From NCBI GenBank assembly GCA_905233565.1, contig CAJOCL010000001.1, positions 157,101 to 221,100 on the forward strand: a stretch of 64,000 nucleotides of DNA, written 5' to 3'. Position numbers and translations under genes: made by a program. How positions within the stretch are numbered: the stretch's first letter is position 1; each line of letters begins with the position of its first letter. This DNA comes from an uncultured Synergistales bacterium. GTDB lineage: Bacteria; Synergistota; Synergistia; Synergistales; Aminobacteriaceae. Below the pieces are notes generated by a model. The model was given only the letters and a program-made list of their open reading frames with translations, was not told the DNA's origin and searched no databases. This document shows, in pieces, positions 30,977 to 41,569 of this stretch.

Positions 30977-31869
30977 CGGCATTGAAATATATACTGCGCG
31001 ATATGGTTCGTCTTGTCGTTCATCACTGGGTCTTGGGGCTTTTAACCCTCATAACTGCCGGCGTAATGCTCTGGATACTCGGAGTAACAACGCTTCTTTC
31101 GCTGAATATCGAAAACATGCTGACGAAGCTTGAAAGTGAACTTGCCGTTCAGGCTTATTTGGTTAAAGATAACACTCTTGATGTCGAGGCAGTTTCAAAA
31201 AAAATACAGTCCCTTGAATATGTGGCATCAATGAAGGCATTTTCACCGGCTGACTCTCTGGCAAAATTACAGGAAAAAATGGGTTCACAGTCCCGCGCCC
31301 TCGAAATGCTCGGAGATAATCCGATCCCTTGGAATTTTGAAATTCACGTGAACAGGGCTGAAGATGTCGCACCGCTTGTAAACGCCCTCAAAGAAATGCC
31401 GGAAGTTGAAGACGTAGTTTATGCGGGAATGGTAGTGCGCAGAATTTCGGCATTGTCGAGGATAGCTTCAAGAGTTGCAATGATCATGTTTATATTGTCA
31501 GTCGTCATAACTTCATTAGTTGTCTATAACACTATACATATTTCGCTTTATTCGAGGCGTGAGGAGATCGGCATAATGTATCTTGTTGGCGCAACAAGGG
31601 CATATATAGCGACACCGTTTGTCCTTGAAGGTACGCTGCTCGCGTTTTTCGGAGCGTTGATAGCCTGCGGTGGAATAATAGCCGCTTATTTTCCCGGCAT
31701 TGAGCTGATACGTGAAAATCTGCCGTTATTGACGAATATACTGCTGACTGACAGGGGCATAATCTGGAGATTCTGCGCTTTGCTTGCAGGATTCGGCGCA
31801 ACATTGGGCTGGGTCTGCAGCTATCTTGTTGTTTCACGTTTCATAAATTCAATAACGAGGCCCGAATAA
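30973..31869 (+). CDS. ftsX: Cell division permease FtsX
   Basis: FtsX ectodomain and SRREEIGIMYLVGATRAYIATPFVLEG. Confidence 0.93.
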   Translation: MTALKYILRDMVRLVVHHWVLGLLTLITAGVMLWILGVTTLLSLNIENMLTKLESELAVQAYLVKDNTLDVEAVSKKIQSLEYVASMKAFSPADSLAKLQEKMGSQSRALEMLGDNPIPWNFEIHVNRAEDVAPLVNALKEMPEVEDVVYAGMVVRRISALSRIASRVAMIMFILSVVITSLVVYNTIHISLYSRREEIGIMYLVGATRAYIATPFVLEGTLLAFFGALIACGGIIAAYFPGIELIRENLPLLTNILLTDRGIIWRFCALLAGFGATLGWVCSYLVVSRFINSITRPE

Positions 31870-31871
31870 TC

Positions 31872-33023
31872 ATGAGACGCAGAATAATATCATTGCTTCT
31901 TGTGCCTGTTGTTTTAATTTCTTTATTTGCGTCAAGAAGAACAAGCATAGACAGTCAGATAGCGGCTGAGGAAAAGAAACGCAGTGATTTAGCGCGTCAG
32001 GTTCAGAATTATAGAGCGCAGATAAAGAAAATGGGCGCAAAAGTTGAAGGCTTACTGACGAAAGTTAATGAGCTTCAGCAGGATGAAAGTGTTGCGCGTC
32101 AGGAATTGACTGTCTTGGAACTTCAGAACAAGAAGATTCAGGAGAATATAGACGAGCTTAGTATCTACATGAAAGCCGAACAGGTGAAAATTGACGAATT
32201 AAGCGCACAGATGAGCGAGAGGCTTCTCGATATTTACAAGTACGGCAACGCAGGACGGATGAGAACGCTTTTCGCTTCCCGTTCAGTCCTTGAAGCCGTT
32301 GATAACGCGTATATTCTCCAGCGCGTAAATGAACGTGATGAAGCAATATTGTCGCAGCTGCAGGAACGTGTCCAGAATATGGATCTTTCGCGCCGTACAA
32401 TGGACGAACACCAGGCACGTTTGAAGGAAAAAAGCATCGCAGTTCAGGATCAGCGCGATAAATATAACCAGAGCATACGCGAGACAAACAGGTTTATAAC
32501 ATCCCTGCAGAATCAAAAGGCACTTGCCGAAAAGGCAGTCCGCGAGGCTGAAGAGGCACAGAGAGCAGCAGGAGCAATGATAGCCGAATTACAGCGTAAA
32601 CGTTCAAGATCATATCTCCCGGCAACGGGCAAAGGCTCAAAATTTGACTGGCCTGTCCGCGGCGTAATGTCAAGCGCATACGGAACGAGAATACATCCGA
32701 TCTTGAAGCGCAAAATTCTGCATTCGGGAATCGATGTCGCAGCACCGAACGGAACGCCCGTTAAAACTGCAGGGCCGGGAGAAGTCATATATAACGGCTG
32801 GCTCAGAGGCTACGGGCGCGTAATAGTCATAGATCACGGGCGCGGTTATTCAACCCTTTATGCTCATTTGTCCGCGAGCCTTGTGCGTGAAGGTCAGATT
32901 TTGAGGGAAGGAGCAGTCATCGGGCGCGTAGGACGAACGGGAAACACTACGGGTCCCCACCTTCATTTTGAAGTCAGGCATTACGGAACGCCGGCAAATC
33001 CTATAAAGTATCTTAAACGCTAA
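31872..33023 (+). CDS. EnvC-like coiled-coil M23 peptidase, catalytic residues intact
   Basis: Coiled coil plus LytM domain: ILHSGIDVA, LYAHLS, GPHLHFEV (HxxxD and HxH retained). Confidence 0.9.
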   Translation: MRRRIISLLLVPVVLISLFASRRTSIDSQIAAEEKKRSDLARQVQNYRAQIKKMGAKVEGLLTKVNELQQDESVARQELTVLELQNKKIQENIDELSIYMKAEQVKIDELSAQMSERLLDIYKYGNAGRMRTLFASRSVLEAVDNAYILQRVNERDEAILSQLQERVQNMDLSRRTMDEHQARLKEKSIAVQDQRDKYNQSIRETNRFITSLQNQKALAEKAVREAEEAQRAAGAMIAELQRKRSRSYLPATGKGSKFDWPVRGVMSSAYGTRIHPILKRKILHSGIDVAAPNGTPVKTAGPGEVIYNGWLRGYGRVIVIDHGRGYSTLYAHLSASLVREGQILREGAVIGRVGRTGNTTGPHLHFEVRHYGTPANPIKYLKR

Positions 33024-33027
33024 GGAA

Positions 33028-34245
33028 GTGAGAATGATGAAAAAATATATAGTGCTTTTAGTGCTGACTTTTTTTGCGCTGAATGCAGCAAACATAGACA
33101 GGCAGATAAAAAATCAGCAGCGCAGTCAAAGCGAAATGAGGCGGAAAATACAGCAGTACAATGCTATAGCCCGTCAGAAATCAAAAGAATCAAAAAATCT
33201 GCTCAGTCAGTTATCGCGCTTGAGGCAGAACGCTAACGAGTCAGAATCGAGAATGACCCACCTTGAGAGCGAAAATACAAGGTTACAGGCCTCCGTTCAG
33301 GAATTGAACGCGAATATAATACGCGTAAATGAGTCAATGAATCATATATTAACAATATTGCGCGGAAGGCTGGCGGAAATTTACAAGCATACTCCCAATG
33401 AAAGCACGCTCGGATTAATTCTCAGTTCGGGCGGGCCTCATGATGCAGTCAATACGGCTTACATGCTGAATATTTTTGCACGTCAGGATATTGACATGTT
33501 CAAGGAACTTGCGGACAGGGAACGGGAGCTTAATGAAGCAAAAGCCAAACTTGAGGCCGACAAGACACAGATACAGCGTCAGACGGACGAATTAAAGCGG
33601 AAACGTGAGGAATTTGACACGGCGGTAAAACGTACTGACAGTTTATTGAAGAGCGTTCAGAGTGAACAGAAAAAAGCCGAAGCCGCAGCGCGTGAACTTG
33701 AAAGCGCTCAAAGAGCTGTAGGCAGCAAAATAAACGCCCTTATGGCTCAAAAGAAACGCTCATCATCAGTAAAAATAACGCCGTCAAAGGGCGGAAAATC
33801 AAACTCTTCATCGTCTTCAACACCCCGTACTCAGACAAGCTCCCCTTCAGGTACGGTTAAGTCTCTTTCATGGCCGGTTAACGGCACTGTAACAATGCAG
33901 TACGGCTCAAGGATTCACCCTATATTCAAGACAAAAATATTTAATTCAGGAATAGACATAAGAGCCTCAGCGGGCGCACCTGTAAAGGCAGCAGGGCCGG
34001 GAGAAGTTCTTTATCAGGGTTGGCTCAGGGGCTTCGGGCAGGTTGTAATAATAGATCACGGCGGAGATTTGTCGACAGTTTACGCACATTTGGGCGGCAC
34101 GTCAGTACGTGAGGGACAGGCCGTAAAAGCAGGAACGGTTATAGGCCGCGTAGGCAATACCGGGACTGATTCGGAGTACGCGCTTCATTTCGAGGTAAGG
34201 CGCAAAGGTTCAGCAGTAAATCCAATGAATTATCTGAAGCGTTAA
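33028..34245 (+). CDS. EnvC-like coiled-coil M23 domain protein, degenerate catalytic residues
   Basis: IFNSGIDIR (H->N), VYAHLG, EYALHFEV (HxH -> AxH). Confidence 0.88.
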   Translation: MRMMKKYIVLLVLTFFALNAANIDRQIKNQQRSQSEMRRKIQQYNAIARQKSKESKNLLSQLSRLRQNANESESRMTHLESENTRLQASVQELNANIIRVNESMNHILTILRGRLAEIYKHTPNESTLGLILSSGGPHDAVNTAYMLNIFARQDIDMFKELADRERELNEAKAKLEADKTQIQRQTDELKRKREEFDTAVKRTDSLLKSVQSEQKKAEAAARELESAQRAVGSKINALMAQKKRSSSVKITPSKGGKSNSSSSSTPRTQTSSPSGTVKSLSWPVNGTVTMQYGSRIHPIFKTKIFNSGIDIRASAGAPVKAAGPGEVLYQGWLRGFGQVVIIDHGGDLSTVYAHLGGTSVREGQAVKAGTVIGRVGNTGTDSEYALHFEVRRKGSAVNPMNYLKR

Positions 34246-34291
34246 TGCTGTATAATTCGTGAATAAAATTAAGGCAGGTGCAGACTAAACA

Positions 34292-35506
34292 TTGAGAATG
34301 AAAAAGAAAATATATATCTTCATAGCATTAATAATAACATTAACAGGTTTTTTGTACGGATACAGTGCAAACTCTGCGGATTTTTCAGAATCAGATTTCA
34401 ACCGTATATCGCCCTTCAGCGTACGTTCATTATGGCTTCTCCGTCAGGTACGCTACATAATTGAGAGCTATCAGGTTGACGCGGACACAAAGAAAGTTAC
34501 GGATGAGGAACTTCTTCACGGTGCAGCGCGCGGAATGGTCGAAGCCTGGAAAGATCCTTATACCCGTTTTGTTTCGCCTTCACAGCTGAAAGATGAGGAA
34601 ATCGAACTCGAAGGGAAATACGGCGGTTTAGGAATGTATATCGGCGAGAGGGACGGACAAATTTTAGTCATAAGCCCTATGGAAGATTCACCGGCTGAAA
34701 GAGCGGGGTTAAAGCCGAAAGATCAGATCGTAAAAGTTGATGACACTGTAGTTGTAGGCTGGACATCTGACCGCGTAGTCCAGAAATTAAGGGGAGAACC
34801 TGACACTAAAGTTACTCTCTGGGTACGCCGTGAAGGTGAAGACGAACTTTTGAGCTTTGAGATTACGAGGGAAATAATCAAACTTCACAGCGTAAGATAT
34901 GAAATGTTATCAGATGATATAGGCTATCTGAAGCTCACGCAGTTCAAGCACAATACAAGCGAGGAAGCCCGTAACGCAGTCAGGGATTTAATGCGTCAGG
35001 GAATGCGCGCGCTTATTCTTGATCTCCGCAACAACGGTGGAGGACTTCTCGACGCAAGCGTTAAAATATCAAGTTTCTTTCTCAGGGACGGCCTTATCGT
35101 AGAAACTCGCGGACGTTCGGAACGTGCAAACGATAAATATTACGCAGACAGAAATCAATATTTGACTAATATGCCGCTTATAGTTCTGATTAACGGCGGA
35201 AGTGCGAGCGCAAGCGAAATAGTTGCAGGTGCATTGAACGACAGGGGACGCGCAAAACTTGTCGGCGAAAAGAGTTTCGGAAAAGGAAGCGTTCAAACGT
35301 TATTCCCGTTGACAGACGGCAGCGGAGTTTACGTAACTATAGCGAGATATTACACTCCTTCAGGGAAATTGATAGATCATGTAGGTCTTTCGCCTGATAT
35401 AGAAGTCAAGGGAGAACCTGACAGGGACAAGAGCAAAGATGCTCAGTTAAAGCGGGCAATCGAGGAAATTAAAAAGTCCCTGCGTTCAGTGGCAGGCCGT
35501 AAATAA
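34292..35506 (+). CDS. ctpA: C-terminal processing peptidase (S41, PDZ)
   Basis: PDZ domain; INGGSASASEIVAGALNDRGRAKLVGEKSFGKGSVQ. Confidence 0.93.
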   Translation: MRMKKKIYIFIALIITLTGFLYGYSANSADFSESDFNRISPFSVRSLWLLRQVRYIIESYQVDADTKKVTDEELLHGAARGMVEAWKDPYTRFVSPSQLKDEEIELEGKYGGLGMYIGERDGQILVISPMEDSPAERAGLKPKDQIVKVDDTVVVGWTSDRVVQKLRGEPDTKVTLWVRREGEDELLSFEITREIIKLHSVRYEMLSDDIGYLKLTQFKHNTSEEARNAVRDLMRQGMRALILDLRNNGGGLLDASVKISSFFLRDGLIVETRGRSERANDKYYADRNQYLTNMPLIVLINGGSASASEIVAGALNDRGRAKLVGEKSFGKGSVQTLFPLTDGSGVYVTIARYYTPSGKLIDHVGLSPDIEVKGEPDRDKSKDAQLKRAIEEIKKSLRSVAGRK

Positions 35507-35538
35507 GATAATAATTTTTTAAGGAGAGATTAAAAATT

Positions 35539-36831
35539 TTGAGTACGAAAAAAAATGTAGATTTACTTGTAGGCGCACAGTGGGGCGATGAGGGAAAAGG
35601 AAAAGTCGTTGACATGCTCGGTTCTGATGTTGACGTTTTTGTACGTTATCAGGGCGGAGCGAACGCAGGACACACCGTAGTTTCAGAAGGCCAGAAAGTA
35701 GTATTTCACCTTCTGCCTTCAGGAATGCTTTATCCCGGAAAACTCTGCATACTTGGGAACGGTCTTGTAATTGATCCTGAACAGTTCCTGAACGAAGTTA
35801 ACGAGCTTCTTTCACGCGGACAGGACAAGGCGAGATTAGCCGTCAGCCCTCATGCTCATGTAGTCATGCCGTATCACAAAATGTTGGACAGGCTTCAGGA
35901 AGAGGCAAGGGGTAAAGGCCGCAAGATAGGAACAACGGGGCGCGGTATAGGGCCGTGCTATGTAGATAAATATTCGCGCTCAGGGTTAAGGATAGAGGAC
36001 ATTATAAACGCTGATGTCCTGCGTGAAAAACTGACGTATATACTTGAAGAAAAAAATCAGATATTCACGAAGTTATATAATCAGAGGCCGTTAGCATTCG
36101 ATGAGATTTACGAACCGGCGAAAAGATGGGGAGAAGAGATCGCCCCTTACGTTGACGACACCCGCAAGATGCTTAGGCTTGCTGTTGACGAGGGCAAACA
36201 CATTTTGCTTGAAGGCGCACAGGCTGCATTGCTTGATATAGATCACGGCACGTATCCTTATGTAACAAGTTCTTCAACTTCAGCATCAGGAGCTTTCACG
36301 GGTACAGGGCTGGCGCCGAATGACCTTTCAAGAGTAATCGCAGTAGTTAAGGCTTACACAACAAGAGTCGGTGAAGGGCCGTTCCCTACGGAAGATTTCG
36401 GGGAAGACGGCGAAAAGCTCAGGGCAAACGGCGGTGAGTACGGAGCTACGACAGGAAGGCCGAGACGCTGCGGATGGCTTGATATTCCGGCACTGCGCTA
36501 CTCAATGGAACTTAACGGCGCAAACGTCATAGCACTTACGAAACTTGACGTATTAACGGGAATGGGCGGAATCAAAGTCTGCACGTCATATGAGCGTGAC
36601 GGTGAAAATCTGACTTCATGGCCGACTGATACGGGTACGCTGAGCGAAATTAAGCCGGTTTATGAAATTCTGCCCGGCTGGGACGAGGATATAACGAACT
36701 GCAAGAGTTTTGACGAACTCCCCGAAAACGCTAAATCATACGTGAAATTTATTGAAAATGCCTTGAACGTTCCCGTAGGATTAATCGGTGTCGGCGCGGA
36801 CAGAATGCAGACGATAAACAAGGGAATGTAG
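35539..36831 (+). CDS. purA: Adenylosuccinate synthetase
   Basis: VGAQWGDEGKGKVVD...GANAGHTV; TTG start. Confidence 0.97.
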   Translation: MSTKKNVDLLVGAQWGDEGKGKVVDMLGSDVDVFVRYQGGANAGHTVVSEGQKVVFHLLPSGMLYPGKLCILGNGLVIDPEQFLNEVNELLSRGQDKARLAVSPHAHVVMPYHKMLDRLQEEARGKGRKIGTTGRGIGPCYVDKYSRSGLRIEDIINADVLREKLTYILEEKNQIFTKLYNQRPLAFDEIYEPAKRWGEEIAPYVDDTRKMLRLAVDEGKHILLEGAQAALLDIDHGTYPYVTSSSTSASGAFTGTGLAPNDLSRVIAVVKAYTTRVGEGPFPTEDFGEDGEKLRANGGEYGATTGRPRRCGWLDIPALRYSMELNGANVIALTKLDVLTGMGGIKVCTSYERDGENLTSWPTDTGTLSEIKPVYEILPGWDEDITNCKSFDELPENAKSYVKFIENALNVPVGLIGVGADRMQTINKGM

Positions 36832-36835
36832 ATAC

Positions 36836-37315
36836 TTGTACGTACCTGATATAGATTTTCTGACATCAGATGATATTCCTGACATATTAAGAATCAATGC
36901 TGAATCACAATGTTCATGGCCTGAAGAAGTCATAAGGTCAGATCTGAGTGATAATTCAAGCAGCGAGATAACTTACTTGGGGGCTTTCGCTTCAACTGCG
37001 GAGGCTCCCCTTTTAGGCTATGCAGTTTTGGGGCGTGAAAAACGTGAAGGGCTGTTAATGGCTCTCATAGTTGACAGGATATATCAGCGCAGGGGTATAG
37101 GCCGTCAGCTGCTCGTAGCCGTAAGCGACTGTGCAATGTATCTGAAATTCAGAAGGCTTAAGCTGAAAGTCAGGAAATCAAATTCAGCAGCAATATCACT
37201 TTATTCACAGATGTCTTTTGTCGGCGAAACGGTCAGGCGCGGTTATTATTCAAACGGTGAAGACGCCGTAATCATGAGTGCTAAACTTCCGCTGAAAGAG
37301 AGAGCCTTAAATTGA
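36836..37315 (+). CDS. rimI: Ribosomal protein alanine N-acetyltransferase (RimI-like GNAT)
   Basis: GNAT core YQRRGIGRQLLVAV...RKSNSAAISLYSQMSFVGETVRRGYY. Confidence 0.8.
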   Translation: MYVPDIDFLTSDDIPDILRINAESQCSWPEEVIRSDLSDNSSSEITYLGAFASTAEAPLLGYAVLGREKREGLLMALIVDRIYQRRGIGRQLLVAVSDCAMYLKFRRLKLKVRKSNSAAISLYSQMSFVGETVRRGYYSNGEDAVIMSAKLPLKERALN

Positions 37316-37554
37316 GGGTATATATTCCTTTTGATGACGGCTCAAGTGTTTCTTTTGACGGAAAAAGCTTCACGATTCACAGCAAGCCTAAAGATATTGA
37401 TTACGCTGATGACCCGGACGCAGGAAAGCCCAGTAAGGCAGAAGATGCCTGGAACTTGAAATGGACTGAGCTTGTACGTGCGCTTGAAAATGCGTATAAG
37501 CGTCAGGAAAGTATAAAGAAATCGCAGAGCATGAAAAAAATCTACAAGCCTTAG
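37312..37554 (+). CDS. Small hypothetical protein
   Basis: 80 aa, TTG start overlapping rimI stop; operon position. Confidence 0.5.
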   Translation: MRVYIPFDDGSSVSFDGKSFTIHSKPKDIDYADDPDAGKPSKAEDAWNLKWTELVRALENAYKRQESIKKSQSMKKIYKP

Positions 37555-37592
37555 TGCTGAGATGTCTATAAAATTAGTTAGGAGGAATATAA

Positions 37593-39362
37593 ATGTTTGT
37601 CAAAATCGTATGTACAATCGGTCCGGCCAGTGAAAATTATGACACGTTAAAATCAATGGCAGAAGCCGGAATGAACGTAGCACGCCTGAACTTTTCACAC
37701 GGAGATTACGAAGGCCATGAAAACAAGCTCAATATGATAAGGCTTGTTGAGCGCGACACAGGAAAGCCCATAGCCGCGCTGCTCGACACAAAAGGCCCCG
37801 AAATCCGCACAGGACACATGCAGAACGGTGAAATAATGCTCAATCAGGGTTCTGAAATCGTAATATCTTCATGTGATGAGCCCTTTGAAGGAACGCCCGA
37901 AAGAATATGGGTTAATTACAGGCTCATGGCTCAGGAAGTCAGGCCGGGTCAGAATATCTATATTGATGACGGCGCATTGAATCTCGAAGTCGAAAGAGTA
38001 GAAGGCGATGAAATTACATGTAAAGTCATCGTCGGCGGCTCCCTGAGAAACACAAAAGGCATAAATCTTCCCGGAGCTGATATAACCCTCCCAGCTCTCT
38101 CTGAAAAAGACAGGCAGGATATTTCATGGGGCATTCAGCACGGAATGGAATATCTTGCAGTCTCATTTGTCAAAACAAGACAGGATATTCTTGACGTACG
38201 AAGGCTTGTTCAGGAATACGGTTCAGGCATGAAGATACTTGCGAAAATCGAAACGCGTCAGGCAGTTGATAATTTCGCTGATATTGTTGACGTTGTTGAC
38301 GGCGTTATGGTTGCACGCGGAGATTTAGGGGTTGAAATTGCAACCGAAGATGTCCCGTTAGTCCAGAAAAGAATAATCGAAATGTGCCGCGTAAGGGGAA
38401 AAGCCGTTATCGTTGCAACTCAAATGCTGGATTCAATGATACGCAATCCCAGACCGACACGCGCAGAAGCCAGTGATGTTTCTAATGCCGTTCTTGACGG
38501 TACAGACGCTGTTATGCTTTCAGGCGAAACAGCATCAGGAAAATATCCCGTTGAGGCAGTCAGGACAATGCGGAAGATCGTAGACCGCGCAGAAAAAGAG
38601 CTTCAGATTTGGGGAAATCACAAGAACAATGAGCAGAATCCTCTTGAGCTTGAAGGTATACCCGTCCCCGATGCGGTATCAGGCGCAGCAGTATTAATCG
38701 CAAAACAGATAAAAGCTCCCGCGATAATATCCCTTTCACGTTCAGGATTAACCGCAAAAATGATAAGCAAGCACCGCCCCGAATGCCCGATACTCGGCCT
38801 CACTCCAAGCCAGCAGACATGGCGCGAGCTGGCTTTATGGTGGGGAGTGCAGCCCGTAAGGCTCTCTGAAATGTCCGACATTAACGTTGCAGCCCGCGAG
38901 GCAGTAACAACCTGCGTAAACAAGGGCATTCTTCCTGAAGGTGAACTCGTTGTAATAACTGCGGGCGTTCCCGTAGGCCGTCCCGGTTCAACAAACGTTG
39001 TCGAAGTTCTCACTACAGGGACGATATTATTATCAGGCACCCCTTTATCTCACAAAAACGCAACGGGTAAAGTCTGTATTGCAAGAACTCCAGAAGAGGC
39101 AATCGAAAAGGCAACTCCCGGATGTATTCTCGTTGTCAGGCAGTTAAATGAAGGTTACAGGCCGGTACTGGATAAAGTGGGAGCTGTTCTTTTTGAGAGC
39201 GGATTATTATTCTCTGAAGGAAATTCCCTCGCTATGGATTATAACCTGCCGTGTATTGTCGGTGTTGCTGATGCTTTTTCAACGCTTATGGACGATGATC
39301 TGATTTCGATTGACGGAACTCGCGGCCTTGTTTATCGCGGCTCGGTCAGGCTTGTTGTGTAA
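37593..39362 (+). CDS. pyk: Pyruvate kinase with C-terminal PEP-utilising-like domain
   Basis: TIGPASENYDTL...VMVARGDLGVE...TRAEASDVSNAVLDGTDAVMLSGETA; 589 aa. Confidence 0.96.
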   Translation: MFVKIVCTIGPASENYDTLKSMAEAGMNVARLNFSHGDYEGHENKLNMIRLVERDTGKPIAALLDTKGPEIRTGHMQNGEIMLNQGSEIVISSCDEPFEGTPERIWVNYRLMAQEVRPGQNIYIDDGALNLEVERVEGDEITCKVIVGGSLRNTKGINLPGADITLPALSEKDRQDISWGIQHGMEYLAVSFVKTRQDILDVRRLVQEYGSGMKILAKIETRQAVDNFADIVDVVDGVMVARGDLGVEIATEDVPLVQKRIIEMCRVRGKAVIVATQMLDSMIRNPRPTRAEASDVSNAVLDGTDAVMLSGETASGKYPVEAVRTMRKIVDRAEKELQIWGNHKNNEQNPLELEGIPVPDAVSGAAVLIAKQIKAPAIISLSRSGLTAKMISKHRPECPILGLTPSQQTWRELALWWGVQPVRLSEMSDINVAAREAVTTCVNKGILPEGELVVITAGVPVGRPGSTNVVEVLTTGTILLSGTPLSHKNATGKVCIARTPEEAIEKATPGCILVVRQLNEGYRPVLDKVGAVLFESGLLFSEGNSLAMDYNLPCIVGVADAFSTLMDDDLISIDGTRGLVYRGSVRLVV

Positions 39363-39363
39363 T

Positions 39364-40206
39364 ATGTTCATTAATCTCGTAAATTTCAGAAGCCTGATTG
39401 ACATTGCAATAGTATCATTCATCATATACAGAATATTAGTTCTTCTTGTCGGTACACGTGCCGTCCAGTTATTGAAGGGTCTGTTATTTTTGATATTGCT
39501 GCAATTTGTATCTTCTCTCCTTCATTTCAGGCTTTTAACATGGTTTTTGAGAACTTCCCTTCTTGCCATAGGTATTGCAATCCCGATGGTATTTCAGCCC
39601 GAATTAAGGAAAATGCTCGAGGAAATCGGAAGAGGCCAGTTTTACTCAACAAGCCGGAAAATGTCATCAGACGAGGCAGAAGTAAGAGTAAGTCAGATAA
39701 CAGGAGCATTGAATTACCTGAAAGCCCATAAAATCGGCGCGCTTTTAGTTTTTCAGCAGGATGTCGGACTGGGAGATTACACGCAGACAGCAATACAGTT
39801 ACAGGCAAAAATAACGCAGGAGCTTATAATCTCCATTTTCTGGAAAGATAATCCACTTCATGACGGTGCCGTAATTCTTGACAAATATAATTTAATCGCG
39901 GGGGGCTGTTATCTCCCCTTAGCTGATGCGCCGGAAATCTCAAGATGGTACGGAACAAGGCACAGGGCAGCACTCGGAATCTCAGAAGTCTCTGATGCAA
40001 TTGTATTAATCGTCTCGGAACAGCGCGGAGATATATCGCTGGCAGTTAAGGGCAAACTGTCAAAGAACCTGAAAGAATTTCAGATTGAACGGCTTTTGAA
40101 ACATTATTTTTCAGGCGGTCAGATGTCTGCAAACTGGGGGCAGAGACTGAAGGACATGTTCTGGGTAAAGAACGCGGAACAGGACGCAAGAGGCTTGGTA
40201 AAATGA
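39364..40206 (+). CDS. cdaA: Diadenylate cyclase CdaA
   Basis: DAC domain NPLHDGAVI and RHRAALGISEVSD; start ATG 39364 directly after pyk stop. Confidence 0.94.
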   Translation: MFINLVNFRSLIDIAIVSFIIYRILVLLVGTRAVQLLKGLLFLILLQFVSSLLHFRLLTWFLRTSLLAIGIAIPMVFQPELRKMLEEIGRGQFYSTSRKMSSDEAEVRVSQITGALNYLKAHKIGALLVFQQDVGLGDYTQTAIQLQAKITQELIISIFWKDNPLHDGAVILDKYNLIAGGCYLPLADAPEISRWYGTRHRAALGISEVSDAIVLIVSEQRGDISLAVKGKLSKNLKEFQIERLLKHYFSGGQMSANWGQRLKDMFWVKNAEQDARGLVK

Positions 40207-41450
40207 CCCTATCAAACAAATTAAAGAATCTTGACATGAACGAAATACTCACATCACCGCAGGCATTATGGATAGTTTCCATATTGTCAGCAATATTCAT
40301 GTGGGTATACGTTACGGGGCTTGATGAAAGTTCATACGTTACGCGGAAATTTTCATGTCCTTTGGAATATCGGGGGCTTGACTCGCAGTCAATGCTGAGG
40401 AGCAGGCTTTCAGAGGTTGACATTGAAATTAAAGGCCCTGAAGAAGCTATGATGATGCTTAATTATGACATGGTGCGCGCTTTCGCTGACGCAAGGAATT
40501 TAGTACCCGGAAAAAGATACACTGTTGATATAAACGTTGAAATACCTTCAAATTTAACGCTTATTTCGTGCTTCCCGTCTCAGGCAGTGCTTGACATAGT
40601 GAGGCAGGTAACGCGCTTAATGACCGTTGAGACCGTTCTGCCTGAAAATATTCCTGAAGGCCAATATCTTGAAGGTGTCGAGATAATCCCGAAAGAAGTC
40701 GGCATAAAAGGAGCTGAGGACGATGTAGCAAAGGTCGGGAGCGTCCGTGTTACGCCGTCAGTCGAGGAATTACAGGCAGGGCGTGAAATGCTGATGCCCG
40801 TTAAATTTTCACAGTCTGAGCCGTTCGAGGGGTCTGTAACCATAGAGCCGGCGCAGGTAAGATTTCGCGGAAATCTGGCGCGGGGGCTGCCGAGAAAAAG
40901 AGTTCCCGTTATAGTGAGGCTGGCGGGAAAACTTGACGATGATTACGAAGTTCATTCAACGGTAACTGAGCCTTCAGACGTTCAAATTGAGGGGAAAGCC
41001 GAAGACCTCGCAAAAATTGAAGCGGTAAACACTGAAATTATAAATATTTCAATGATGAACTCTGACGGTACAATGATAGTTCCGCTGAGACAGCCTGATA
41101 TTGACGGGGTATCGCTTGTCAACACGTCATCCGTAAAAGTCAGGCTGCAATTAAGCGAAGTAAGAGCCGAAAAGATGATAGCAAACATCCCCGTAGAGTT
41201 CAGGCAGACCGATACGCCCAATAACTGGCTGTGCAGTCCGCCCAATGTCGCAGTAACGATTGAGAGCAGACCGTCAGCAATAGAAAAATTTGACGCTGGA
41301 AACATGAGGCTTAAAGCGTTTGTAGATATGTCAAATATATTCATGACACCTGCAACTCTTCCTGTCAGGGCAGAGATAAATTCAGGGGACATTTACAGAA
41401 TAGTGAAGATTGAGCCTCAGAATGTAGTTGTCAACAAAATTCAAAAATAA
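40203..41450 (+). CDS. YbbR-domain protein (CdaR-like)
   Basis: TM then multiple YbbR repeats; overlaps cdaA stop by ATGA. Confidence 0.88.
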   Translation: MTLSNKLKNLDMNEILTSPQALWIVSILSAIFMWVYVTGLDESSYVTRKFSCPLEYRGLDSQSMLRSRLSEVDIEIKGPEEAMMMLNYDMVRAFADARNLVPGKRYTVDINVEIPSNLTLISCFPSQAVLDIVRQVTRLMTVETVLPENIPEGQYLEGVEIIPKEVGIKGAEDDVAKVGSVRVTPSVEELQAGREMLMPVKFSQSEPFEGSVTIEPAQVRFRGNLARGLPRKRVPVIVRLAGKLDDDYEVHSTVTEPSDVQIEGKAEDLAKIEAVNTEIINISMMNSDGTMIVPLRQPDIDGVSLVNTSSVKVRLQLSEVRAEKMIANIPVEFRQTDTPNNWLCSPPNVAVTIESRPSAIEKFDAGNMRLKAFVDMSNIFMTPATLPVRAEINSGDIYRIVKIEPQNVVVNKIQK

Positions 41451-41569
41451 AAATTTCCCCCCTTGCATATTTTGTGAGGGGGCTTAATTTATATAATCTG
41501 TGTTATGATAAATTGAGTTTCGTAAAAGTAGGGCGATATTTTTTGCTCTAATATGTATTTATCAATGTT

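Noticed and set aside
41456-41482. CCCCCTT...GAGGGGG hairpin after cdaR as strong terminator
   Set aside because: Stem is plausible but T-tract is weak; not listed as a feature
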